Positions 20,814 to 28,319 of a stretch of 28,319 nucleotides of DNA are shown piece by piece. The notes under the pieces are model-generated. The model worked only from the letters and a program-made list of their open reading frames with translations. It was not told the origin of the DNA and did not search any database. The translations under genes were made by a program, and so were the position numbers. Where the stretch lies: positions 1 to 28,319 of the IMG/VR virus record IMGVR_UViG_3300033143_000901; one strand, given 5' to 3'. The number at the start of each line of letters is the position of its first letter. Within the stretch, counting starts at the first letter, position 1. Source of the stretch: a virus.

Positions 20814-23626
20814 TCTCTTTGCTCCTCGGAATCATTCAACCCTATATCTCTATTCAGGTTAGCCACTTCTTTTACAAATAATATTTTAGCACCTGCCATT
20901 ACTTTGCCAATAACGCAAAACCAAGTATCTCCAACTTTCTCTCTAAGAAAATCTTGTGATAATTGCTCATATACAAATCTGTTTACAATACACATCATAA
21001 CGCCAGTATCATCTTCTAGTCTAACATGAACTTTCATATTTGGGCCGTCCAATACCTCACCACCCCTTTTAGCAATAGATTGTACATCATTAACATCGAC
21101 ATCATCCACATGAATCATTTTACCTATTATAGCATAATCTCTTGGCGATTCCACATCTTTTATATAGTCAATAGAATTTAACCCGTATTTTATAGGGTTT
21201 CTGTATAGCTCCCCCCAGTGGTGTTTAGCTGGATATAGTATGTCAAATGGGGTTTTAGGAGAGTTCATATGATTTTTCATGGCTGGCGTGAATGGTTTCT
21301 TGCCATTTCTCATACTTATAATATTCAAAGCTTTCGAAGTTCCAATACCTTTTATATTAGTAAGACCACCTAGCAATGTTCCGTCAACAATCTCCCAATT
21401 AGTTTTTGATTTCCAAGGGTCAACTGGTTTGAATATTAAATTTTCTGATTCATAAAATTCACGAAGTATCTTTAATGAACTATCATCATCTTTTGCATTG
21501 TTAAGAATCGATGCTATAAACTCTATCGGATGGTGAGCCTTCATGTAAGCACACCAGTAACTTATTTGACCATACACCACACTATGAGACTTGTTAAAGG
21601 CATATGACCCCATAGAACTTATATCAAGCCAAGCTTTGTTAGCTGTTTCTTCATCATAACCAGAAAGTGAACATGCACCTTCAACGAACTTAATTCTATA
21701 CTTATCAAAAAACTCTTCGCCTAAAGATTTAGACGCTGCTTTTCTCAAATCAGATACATCTTCCCAAGTCATGCCAGCAACGTTTTTGCATATCCACATC
21801 ATTTGTTCTTGATAGATAACAATACCGTATGTTTCTTCTGTTAGCTTCTTATGTTCAGGGCAATAATATAATGGCTCTCTAGTTCCATTTCTTAGCTGGA
21901 CGTATCTTGATGTACCACCTGATGATAATGCTCCCGGCCTTCCTAATGCACCAGCAGCAACTATATCAGTAAATTTTTCCATAGGCGCAGAATCATTAAT
22001 AGATTTCATTGCCTCACCTTCAAACTGAAAGATACCGTTAAGTCTTTTATTCTTGAATACTTTATAAGCTTTCTCGTCATCTAAAGGTAGCTTGTAATAT
22101 TCTCTATAATCCATTCCTATAGCTTTAGCACAATCTTGTAATACTGATAACGTTCTTAGTCCAAGTACATCAATCTTTAATAGATTAAGTTTCTCTGCAT
22201 CTTTCTTATCAAGCATTGCAGTTCCGTCTCTCATATCTATTCCGCAATATTCTACAATTGGTTCATTGCATACAATTACTCCGGCAGCATGTTTACCTTT
22301 CTGTTTAGAATGACCTTCTGCATATTTTACATTAATCATTTGAGGATATTTTGCTATGAACTCTTTGCCTACATCCGTTCCTAACAAAGTATCTTCTAAA
22401 CAGAATGATGCCCTTGCATCCCCACCGGCCCTCTCAATGATTACATCTTTTACTGCTTCTGTTTCAAACTTTGGAATTTCCATATGTTTAGCAAATTCGC
22501 CAATAGTAACTTTAGGTTTATATTTTGAAATAGTTGAAATAGTTTTTACATTATCTATTCCGTAAGTTTTCTCAAGATATTTTACAACCTTCTTTCTTGC
22601 TTTGTCTGGAAAATCTGTATCAACATCTGGCGGGTCATATCTATTAATATCAACAAAACGCTCAAATATCAATCCATGTACTAAAGGGTCAACCTCAGTA
22701 ATATCAAGTAAATAACAAACTAATGAGCCAGCACTTGAGCCACGACCTCCACCAACTAAACAGAATTTCTTAGATTCTTTTATTAAGTCTGCAACAACTA
22801 ATAAATAATCACCGTAGTCTTTATCTGCTAAAAGCTTTATCTCTCTATCAAATCTTGCTTTGTATATTGGGTCGTTTAAATCTATATCTTTTCTAACAGC
22901 ACCTTCTTTGCATAAATCTATGATATTACCTTTACCTTTATATCTAATATTTTCTGCTTTTTTAAGTTCTATAACTTCACATCCGTCAACAATCACTTGA
23001 AGATTATCAACGCATTCAGTTCCAAAATCACGAATCTCATCCCTGTATAGAACGTGTTGTGGGAACGTTTTATTATCTGTTTTGTTACCTGCCATTAATT
23101 CGTAGATTTTTCTCATTTCATTCTTTAAGAAATAATTATTTTCAATGTATAATTTTGGGTAATCGTAAGCTAATACTTTTGGCCTTGTCATATGGTTTAC
23201 ACCAATATAATCTAGACGGTTAGCTATTGGGTCTGTAGAAATGACGAATACATTCTGACTAAGATTATCTATATCAGTAACGCTTATATTACCTCTATAG
23301 TAAAAATTAGATTCACTTGATTGTATTTTGTAAAGCATAAAAATCTCTTGCAATCCAGAATAATTCTTCGCTATGATTATATATTCTTTACCAAATTGAC
23401 CTCTAGGTTTTACTTTCTCTAATGCATTTTTTACTACAGATACCCTCAAACCATATATCGCTTTCTTACCAGACTTCTTACACATTTCATAAAGTTTATA
23501 AAAACCAAGTGTGTTTGTATCTGCAATACCAATTACATTATTATGAGAATAATCATCGTGAATTTCTTTTAAGAAACTAAAAGTTTGTCCAAAACTATAT
23601 TCCGATTTTAATGTTAAATGATACAT
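20810..23626 (-). CDS. DNA polymerase III alpha subunit-like (family C) polymerase
   Basis: This 938-residue replicative polymerase is somewhat shorter than E. coli DnaE (1160). Its N-terminus has the PHP start HLTLKSEYSFGQ, where the second His of the usual H..VHS is Lys7, so the PHP metal site is probably dead. The palm has GGGRGSSAGSLVCYLL (292-306) and PDVDTDF (Asp334, Asp336), and the third catalytic Asp is Asp486 in LKIDVLGL. KGKHAAGVIVC, FQFEGEAMK, YQEQMM and FNKSHSVVYG match DnaE fingers and core. A shortened C-terminus with an OB-like region (VHVRLEDDTGVMMCIVNRF) remains; the cellular C-terminal tau-binding part seems reduced. It follows the exonuclease gene with a TAATG overlap, suggesting a two-subunit phage replicase. 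Confidence 0.97.
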   Translation of the reverse strand: MYHLTLKSEYSFGQTFSFLKEIHDDYSHNNVIGIADTNTLGFYKLYEMCKKSGKKAIYGLRVSVVKNALEKVKPRGQFGKEYIIIAKNYSGLQEIFMLYKIQSSESNFYYRGNISVTDIDNLSQNVFVISTDPIANRLDYIGVNHMTRPKVLAYDYPKLYIENNYFLKNEMRKIYELMAGNKTDNKTFPQHVLYRDEIRDFGTECVDNLQVIVDGCEVIELKKAENIRYKGKGNIIDLCKEGAVRKDIDLNDPIYKARFDREIKLLADKDYGDYLLVVADLIKESKKFCLVGGGRGSSAGSLVCYLLDITEVDPLVHGLIFERFVDINRYDPPDVDTDFPDKARKKVVKYLEKTYGIDNVKTISTISKYKPKVTIGEFAKHMEIPKFETEAVKDVIIERAGGDARASFCLEDTLLGTDVGKEFIAKYPQMINVKYAEGHSKQKGKHAAGVIVCNEPIVEYCGIDMRDGTAMLDKKDAEKLNLLKIDVLGLRTLSVLQDCAKAIGMDYREYYKLPLDDEKAYKVFKNKRLNGIFQFEGEAMKSINDSAPMEKFTDIVAAGALGRPGALSSGGTSRYVQLRNGTREPLYYCPEHKKLTEETYGIVIYQEQMMWICKNVAGMTWEDVSDLRKAASKSLGEEFFDKYRIKFVEGACSLSGYDEETANKAWLDISSMGSYAFNKSHSVVYGQISYWCAYMKAHHPIEFIASILNNAKDDDSSLKILREFYESENLIFKPVDPWKSKTNWEIVDGTLLGGLTNIKGIGTSKALNIISMRNGKKPFTPAMKNHMNSPKTPFDILYPAKHHWGELYRNPIKYGLNSIDYIKDVESPRDYAIIGKMIHVDDVDVNDVQSIAKRGGEVLDGPNMKVHVRLEDDTGVMMCIVNRFVYEQLSQDFLREKVGDTWFCVIGKVMAGAKILFVKEVANLNRDIGLNDSEEQRE

Positions 23627-24171
23627 TATAGTACAATATCTCCACGCTTAACTAATTCAATAAAACATCTTATAGTTGCCATTACATCAGATTTTGCTCT
23701 ATGAGCATCTTCAAAACCTTCACCAAATAAATACTCGTGAAGTTTTGCAAGGTTTAATCTTTTGTTTTCATAATGATAACTTGCCTCAATTGTACATACT
23801 TGTCTTTTTGGGTAGCAAAATTTCTTATCCCAATCATGACGAAGTAATTCATAATGGATTACACTTATATCGAAACTAATATTCTGACCAACTACTATAT
23901 CAGTACCTCGAAAGAAGTCATATAGACTAGGGTATACATCTGCAAAAGATGGCGCTCCAATCAATGTTTCATCAGATATGCCGGTAATTTTAGTTATCTC
24001 AGCAGATATTGGAATTGGTGGTTTTATAAGAGTTTCAAACTCTTCAATGAACTGAAAATTTTCATCAATCTTACACGCATATATTTCTGTTAAGAATGGT
24101 TGAAATTGAGAATCAGTTGGTATAGGTTTAGTTAAACCGGTGGTTTCAGTATCAGTTATAATTATTTTCAT
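23626..24171 (-). CDS. DnaQ-like 3'-5' exonuclease (DEDDh), proofreading subunit
   Basis: This 181-residue protein has the three exonuclease motifs: Exo I ITDTETTG (Asp7, Glu9), Exo II VVGQNISFDISV (Asp101) and Exo III DAHRAKSDVMAT (His157, Asp162), so it is a DEDDh enzyme. TEIYACKID and PPIPISAEITKITGISDE are typical of DnaQ/epsilon. Only the catalytic domain is present, with no evident alpha-binding tail. Direct coupling to the polymerase gene (TAATG) supports a proofreading role. Confidence 0.96.
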   Translation of the reverse strand: MKIIITDTETTGLTKPIPTDSQFQPFLTEIYACKIDENFQFIEEFETLIKPPIPISAEITKITGISDETLIGAPSFADVYPSLYDFFRGTDIVVGQNISFDISVIHYELLRHDWDKKFCYPKRQVCTIEASYHYENKRLNLAKLHEYLFGEGFEDAHRAKSDVMATIRCFIELVKRGDIVL

Positions 24172-24608
24172 TTTTGTTCAATCCTCAAACATGGTACGCC
24201 GTATTCCCCAAACACTGCACATATACTACCAACGTCATCAAGAGCAAAACTAATAACGTCTCTGTTAAGTGCAATATATTTTCTTTTAAATTCTAAATCT
24301 TCTTCACTTGCAGATTGCTTCATTATTAAAACGTCAAACTTAACTTCATATTTCCTTAACCACTCAGCTACCATGTTGCGATATCTTTCATGTTTGGCAG
24401 TAAGAATAACGATTGTGTGACCTTTCTTAGATAATGAATCAATAAACATTTTTACATTAACGTTTATATCATCATCAACAAAACTTTCTTGAAACTGTTT
24501 AATGTATTCTTTATTTTTATATTTTTCTGGAACTTTATTATATTCTAAAAGCCACATGCGATGTCTAGCATCAGATATCGTATTTTCTAAATCTACAACT
24601 ACTATCAT
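24168..24608 (-). CDS. HAD-superfamily phosphatase-like protein, altered motif I
   Basis: This 146-residue protein follows the HAD layout: motif I VVVDLENTISDARHR (Asp6, Thr10), motif II VILTAKHERYR (Thr), motif III FKRKY (Lys) and motif IV SFALDDV (Asp-Asp), ending with a short beta-strand close (VPCLRIEQ). The overall plan recalls the phosphatase half of phage polynucleotide kinase/phosphatases. The usual DxDxT reads D-L-E-N-T: the second Asp, the general acid/base, is Glu8. That could slow or change the reaction. It overlaps both neighbours by four bases. The substrate is unknown; nucleotide or DNA-end dephosphorylation are candidates. Confidence 0.78.
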   Translation of the reverse strand: MIVVVDLENTISDARHRMWLLEYNKVPEKYKNKEYIKQFQESFVDDDINVNVKMFIDSLSKKGHTIVILTAKHERYRNMVAEWLRKYEVKFDVLIMKQSASEEDLEFKRKYIALNRDVISFALDDVGSICAVFGEYGVPCLRIEQK

Positions 24609-25513
24609 AATGAATCCCTTCCCATAGTAGATATGCCATAAGAATCGTCAGCCATCATAGATTTTATAACTCTAATATCTTTAGCCACGTCATCAAGTAA
24701 AATGTTTTTATGTAAAGCAAATCTACCAAGACTGAATACGGCATGGTCATGGCTCATTTGATATATCATCATTCTGCGCTCACTGTCATTAACCCCTGAC
24801 AGCTTCCCCATTGGCTGAATATGGTTATCTAATACAATGTCATATGATGCAAAAGTAAGGCCAAGAGAGTTGAACACAGTCACTATATCATCATCTTCTA
24901 TTAGTCTTTTACCCTCAATTATTAAAGTTTGACCTGTAATAGATGCTCTATAAACCGATAACATTTCATCAGGATAATAAACTGTAGTATACATATCACA
25001 AGCGTGAATTGTAATTCTTGTTACATAGATGATATTTTTATTCTTACTGGTATCAAAATTGTAACCTAGCATTTTTGCATTGAAAGATAATGGTAGCGTA
25101 GAGATTATATCTTCATCAGTTTTATAACTTGCTTCATCAACTTCATACTCATAAAATATTCTATCTTCGCATTCTTTAACAAGCAACTCATGGAAATTAT
25201 CTGGAGCAACATATCGCTCAACTGTGTCTATATCCATTATAGAGCGGTTCTCATAATGCCCTGTATTCTTTCTGGAATACATAGCAACTAATCTTGGCGA
25301 TGGCTGGCATTCTTTACCTTCAAACCAAATAGACTTAATTACTTTTACTTTCTTAAACTTAATACCAGTCATATCGCTAACTGCCATTGTTCTAAATCTA
25401 AGTAACGCTTGATGACCTTTGACATCAGAAAATTTACTGCGTTCATAAATTTGTGCTCTAGGATTAGCGATACCTGCAATTAAACCTGATAGACCTCCTC
25501 CAAATATTTTCAT
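24605..25513 (-). CDS. FAD-type Rossmann oxidoreductase-like protein, UGM/amine-oxidase-like
   Basis: This 302-residue protein starts with a dinucleotide-binding motif, MKIFGGGLSGLIAG (glycines 5-7 and 10), then a strand ending in Glu (AQIYERS), where FAD ribose is usually bound. A second flavin-fold landmark is IISTLPLSFNAKML in the middle (about residues 138-150). Near the end, FSLGRFALHKNILLDDVAKDI resembles the GR.A.Y...D..I flavin-site segment of UDP-galactopyranose mutase and related amine-oxidase-fold proteins. At 302 residues it is short for that group. It is overlapped by the methyltransferase and HAD genes. The reaction is unknown; redox, isomerase or tRNA/DNA-base-directed roles are open. 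Confidence 0.6.
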   Translation of the reverse strand: MKIFGGGLSGLIAGIANPRAQIYERSKFSDVKGHQALLRFRTMAVSDMTGIKFKKVKVIKSIWFEGKECQPSPRLVAMYSRKNTGHYENRSIMDIDTVERYVAPDNFHELLVKECEDRIFYEYEVDEASYKTDEDIISTLPLSFNAKMLGYNFDTSKNKNIIYVTRITIHACDMYTTVYYPDEMLSVYRASITGQTLIIEGKRLIEDDDIVTVFNSLGLTFASYDIVLDNHIQPMGKLSGVNDSERRMMIYQMSHDHAVFSLGRFALHKNILLDDVAKDIRVIKSMMADDSYGISTMGRDSL

Positions 25514-26037
25514 ACCTTCACCAATTGAGTTAGTAGCGCAAGATTCTTTTCTTCAACGCCCATTATAAAAGTAGTGTGTACTTCTAACCTCCATTCCCCA
25601 GAACCGTTATCATATGAATATTGGTTGAAAAGGTTATCCCACGTTGATTCATTAAACATTGATTTATGGTCTAAACATTTAGCTTGTAAATGTGAGTTAT
25701 AATATGGAACAACTATATTAACGTAGCCTCCAACCTTTAACACTCTTTGAAACTCTAACAAAACTCTTACTGGGTCTGCCATATGTTCAAGAAAATGATA
25801 GCAATGAATAACGTCAACTGAACTAGACTCATAAGGCAAATGGTCTGTTCTAGCGTCCCATTCTGGATAGTCAATAGACTCTGCATTATGTAAAATTTTA
25901 TAAGTGCCGACACCAACATTAATTTGAAACCCACCGTTCATATTTAATAATTGTGGTATGTCGCGAGACATTCCAATCTTAAACAAATCTTGAATTGATT
26001 GCATCTGATTTGCGTTAACTTCAATCTTCGGTTTCAT
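25510..26037 (-). CDS. SAM-dependent methyltransferase-like protein (class I)
   Basis: This 175-residue protein has the class I methyltransferase order: a short motif I INVGVGTYKIL (about residues 39-49), an acidic strand end YPEWDARTDHLPY, motif IV SSSVDVIHCYHFLEH, and post motifs FQRVLKVGGYVNIVVPYYN. It resembles small-molecule or sugar methyltransferases (Methyltransf_11 group) more than base-specific DNA methylases; no DPPY, NPPY or PC motif is visible. N- and C-termini are short, so it may need a partner. It overlaps the FAD-type gene by four bases and the helicase gene by 17. The substrate is unknown. Confidence 0.72.
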   Translation of the reverse strand: MKPKIEVNANQMQSIQDLFKIGMSRDIPQLLNMNGGFQINVGVGTYKILHNAESIDYPEWDARTDHLPYESSSVDVIHCYHFLEHMADPVRVLLEFQRVLKVGGYVNIVVPYYNSHLQAKCLDHKSMFNESTWDNLFNQYSYDNGSGEWRLEVHTTFIMGVEEKNLALLTQLVKV

Positions 26038-27673
26038 TTTCTACTCCTATAAAATCTATATCTTCAACTTGAGGATAATTTTCAGTTTGGTCTACGTATA
26101 TTCTTTTTGGTACTTTAAAATCGTCTCTAACTTCTAATATATTTTCAACTGTAAATTCAAAATCTTCGGGAAAGTCATAAAACTTTGATAACACATATTT
26201 TGCAGATCGTGCCATATACCCAGAATTAGATTTAATAGCAGCCCATTGTGAGAATCTTCTAAGTCCGCATATATAATCAATTCTTATAGAATCAGGTTTA
26301 TGTATTTTCTTATGTTTGTTTATTGTTATTAGGTTAACGTTAACCCAACCTTTCTTTGTCTTCTTTAGAATATCTAATTCTGACGCTGTTTGAGCTATCT
26401 TAACTTTGAATTCAAATACGTGGCCACAAGCTTCACATATCTTTAATATTGGATGGCATATAGCCATACATGCAGGGCATTCTTTCGTTACTGGGTCACC
26501 ACTCTTTTTCTCGCCTTTCTGTCTTATATGAATATCATCAACAGGGCCGTGTCTAGCAACATTTCCGGCAAAGTCTAAGACTAAGCAATGGTCTTTACCA
26601 TCTGCCACCCTCAACCCCCTGCCTACTGACTGAGCATAGATAACAGGGCTTTGAGTAGGTCTGAGCATCACTATTAAATCAATTTCCTTTATGTCTAGTC
26701 CTGTTGTTAGAACATTTACATTTACCATAGCTCGATAAAATGGAGTCCTAAACCTGTCAAGCATTTCATCCCTATCTTCGCCAGTTTCTTTCATCTTTGA
26801 ATGAACTATACCAGTATTGATTCCTGCGTCATTTAGATAGTCCCTAATGGCCTCAGCGTGCTCAATTGATATGGCAAATATTAACCATTTCTTATAATTG
26901 TTTCCTATCTTAATAGTTTCGTCTAAAGCTATCTCTGTTACTTCTTCCGTATTAAATTTCTTAACCATCTGTTTAGTATTAAAATCTCCAGCTTGAGTTT
27001 TAATATCTGAGACGTCCATTTTAAGGTGTGTAGCTTTAGAGTAAAGTTTGCAAAGAAAACCTTCATCAATAAGACGTCTAAAGTTTGCAGATGAAGTTAA
27101 ATCGTAACATATATCTGTAAACAAAGCATTCTTAACAAGATGTAAATATCCACGAGGTCTAAATGGTGTTGCTGTCAAACCAATAAAATTACAATTAAAC
27201 TCAGCAAGAAAAGTTCTATACATTCCGTCATTATCATCAGTAACTAAATGACATTCATCAATAATGATAAGACCTACGTCACCAAATTCTATTGCTCTTT
27301 TATATACTGATTGAATTCCTGCGATAGTTACTCTTGCTATTTCTTTTGAATTAAGCATAGCAGAATAAAGCCCGACTGGTTCATTTGTATATTCTATAAT
27401 AGCATCATAATCTTGCTCAAGGATTTCTTTTACATGACTTAGAACTACGATATCGCGAGTCGGGTTCCTGTATAGGTAGCGATTTATTATCTTTCCTATA
27501 ATATGAGTTTTGCCGCCACCAGTAGGAACTGCGATTATAGGATGACGGTTTTTATCTTCAATAGCTTCAAGAGCAGCGACAGTTGCTTCTTCTTGATACC
27601 ATCTATCTTCAAAACCGGCAGGTATAAATTCACCTTCAATCGGCTTCTCAACAATCATTAAATCTTTATCCAT
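26021..27673 (-). CDS. SF2 DNA helicase with C-terminal zinc ribbon
   Basis: This 550-residue helicase has the DEAD/DEAH-like series: RWYQEEA (Q-like), Walker A VPTGGGKTH (Lys55), Walker B IIIDECH (139-142), motif III GLTATPFRP (165-173), motif V NVLTTGLDIKEI and motif VI YAQSVGRGLRVADGK (Arg352, Arg355), followed by HCLVLDFAGNVARHGP. Next is a zinc ribbon CPACMAICHPILKICEACGHVFEF (Cys399, 402, 413, 416). The C-terminal 120 residues (KGWVNVNLITINKHKK, IRIDYICGLRRFSQW) are a further domain common to phage relatives. It probably unwinds or remodels DNA in replication or recombination, with the nuclease just upstream (8-base overlap). Confidence 0.95.
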   Translation of the reverse strand: MDKDLMIVEKPIEGEFIPAGFEDRWYQEEATVAALEAIEDKNRHPIIAVPTGGGKTHIIGKIINRYLYRNPTRDIVVLSHVKEILEQDYDAIIEYTNEPVGLYSAMLNSKEIARVTIAGIQSVYKRAIEFGDVGLIIIDECHLVTDDNDGMYRTFLAEFNCNFIGLTATPFRPRGYLHLVKNALFTDICYDLTSSANFRRLIDEGFLCKLYSKATHLKMDVSDIKTQAGDFNTKQMVKKFNTEEVTEIALDETIKIGNNYKKWLIFAISIEHAEAIRDYLNDAGINTGIVHSKMKETGEDRDEMLDRFRTPFYRAMVNVNVLTTGLDIKEIDLIVMLRPTQSPVIYAQSVGRGLRVADGKDHCLVLDFAGNVARHGPVDDIHIRQKGEKKSGDPVTKECPACMAICHPILKICEACGHVFEFKVKIAQTASELDILKKTKKGWVNVNLITINKHKKIHKPDSIRIDYICGLRRFSQWAAIKSNSGYMARSAKYVLSKFYDFPEDFEFTVENILEVRDDFKVPKRIYVDQTENYPQVEDIDFIGVENETED

Positions 27674-28319
27674 TAAAACAACCTAGCATGTTATAATTTG
27701 GGCAAGCGTCAGCTTGTGCTTTGTTATCTAAAATCTTATCATTCTGAATCCCGCAGCCCCATTTGCCATCATCAAGCAAACTTACGCTTGTACAAGTTCT
27801 ACAGGTTTTTACAGGCATTGCATCATTATGACATAAATCAGAATAATCGCAAAATCTACATTTAAAGAATGAAGGTGAGCCATTGCCAATTTTTGAGAAT
27901 GCATTCACAGTTTCAGACGTGATTATATCTTCTGCTTTTCTTAGTAAATCTTTTGCATATGTGCTATCTGCTTTTACTCGTTCAGTATAATATGCAGATG
28001 TGTTTTTGTTATAAACCATGTATAAACCACGAGTAAGTTTAGGTTCACTCTTATGCATGTATAAAACCATTTGCGCATGATGAGTAGGTTTACTAGCCAT
28101 CAAACCTTTCTTTTCTAACTCTTTAAAATATTTATCTGAGCTAGTTTTGAACTCTAATAAATGGTCTGTCTTTTCTGCTCCGGGTATATTATTTGCAACT
28201 CCATCACCATGACCTTGACAATGACCACTCACGGCAGTAAATCCTGCTTGAGCATCTAAAGTATCCCAAGTCTTAACTCCGATACTTTCTAAATCTCTAA
28301 TCATATCAGCTTCCGCTTT
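27666..28319 (-). CDS. PD-(D/E)XK nuclease, Cas4/RecB-like, start outside the window
   Basis: The visible 217 codons hold a PD-(D/E)XK core: GHGDGVANNIPG (Asp), then DHLLEFKTSSDK (Glu-x-Lys), followed by THHAQMVLYMHKS, the QxxxY-like helix of Cas4/RecB nucleases. C-terminal cysteines FFKCRFCDYSDLCH recall the Fe-S or zinc cluster of Cas4-type proteins, and more cysteines follow (CRTCTSV, KWGCGI, ACPNYNMLGC). The ATG at 28304 lies inside an open frame that continues to the window end (encoding K-A-E-A-D before it), so the real start is probably upstream. It precedes and overlaps the helicase, which fits end-resection or replication-linked recombination. Confidence 0.85.
   Translation of the reverse strand, partial: KAEADMIRDLESIGVKTWDTLDAQAGFTAVSGHCQGHGDGVANNIPGAEKTDHLLEFKTSSDKYFKELEKKGLMASKPTHHAQMVLYMHKSEPKLTRGLYMVYNKNTSAYYTERVKADSTYAKDLLRKAEDIITSETVNAFSKIGNGSPSFFKCRFCDYSDLCHNDAMPVKTCRTCTSVSLLDDGKWGCGIQNDKILDNKAQADACPNYNMLGCFNG

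Noticed and set aside
1-28319. tRNA genes, integrase, transposase, insertion sequence or attachment site
   Set aside because: Almost every base is in a coding gene; no tRNA cloverleaf, recombinase motif or flanking repeat was recognised.

Overview
The window is a contiguous piece of a double-stranded DNA tailed phage with a lambda-type siphovirus tail, probably infecting a Gram-negative bacterium. The evidence is a collinear series of tail genes matching lambda V-G-T-H-M-L-K-I-J, an overlapping inner/outer membrane spanin pair that only makes sense in an envelope with an outer membrane, and phage-type replication genes. The DNA is AT-rich by eye. No integrase, repressor, transposase, tRNA or CRISPR array is visible, so nothing here points to lysogeny. 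The host genus cannot be read from the sequence.

Layout of the + strand (1-17376). Tail: the end of a tail tube gene that appears frameshifted (1-560); a 120-base gap with two hairpins and a possible RNA switch (561-680); tail assembly chaperone G and its -1 frameshift extension T (681-1399); tape measure (1410-4781); gpM-, gpL-, gpK-, gpI- and gpJ-like tip proteins (4781-12107); a tail fibre (12110-13621). Next come two unusual genes, a cupin and an aspartyl-hydroxylase-like Fe(II)/2-oxoglutarate enzyme (13635-14733). Lysis: amidase endolysin, several small membrane proteins, a secreted protein, Rz/Rz1-like spanins and an M15-like peptidase that lacks one expected metal ligand (14742-17376). 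Many genes overlap as TAATG, TGATG or ATGA, so one long co-translated transcript is likely.

Layout of the - strand (28319-17373, transcribed leftward). In transcription order: PD-(D/E)XK nuclease (cut by the window end), SF2 helicase with a zinc ribbon, SAM methyltransferase, FAD-type Rossmann protein, HAD-like phosphatase, DnaQ-like exonuclease, DnaE-like DNA polymerase, HNH endonuclease, small thymidylate-kinase-like P-loop protein, divergent ThyX-like protein, DUF3310 protein, an unknown protein, MazG-like pyrophosphohydrolase and a canonical ThyX. This looks like a single replication, recombination and nucleotide-metabolism operon. Polymerase, exonuclease and helicase would copy the genome. 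ThyX, MazG and the kinase would shape the dNTP pool. The nucleases would process recombination or packaging intermediates.

The two operons converge and their last genes overlap by four bases at 17373-17376, with no obvious terminator. The least ordinary parts are the second, motif-poor ThyX together with a mini-kinase, a FAD protein and a methyltransferase (possibly a nucleotide or DNA modification route, which is inference); the cupin/2OG-oxygenase pair behind the tail fibre; the RNA element before the chaperone gene; and the frameshifted tail tube gene.
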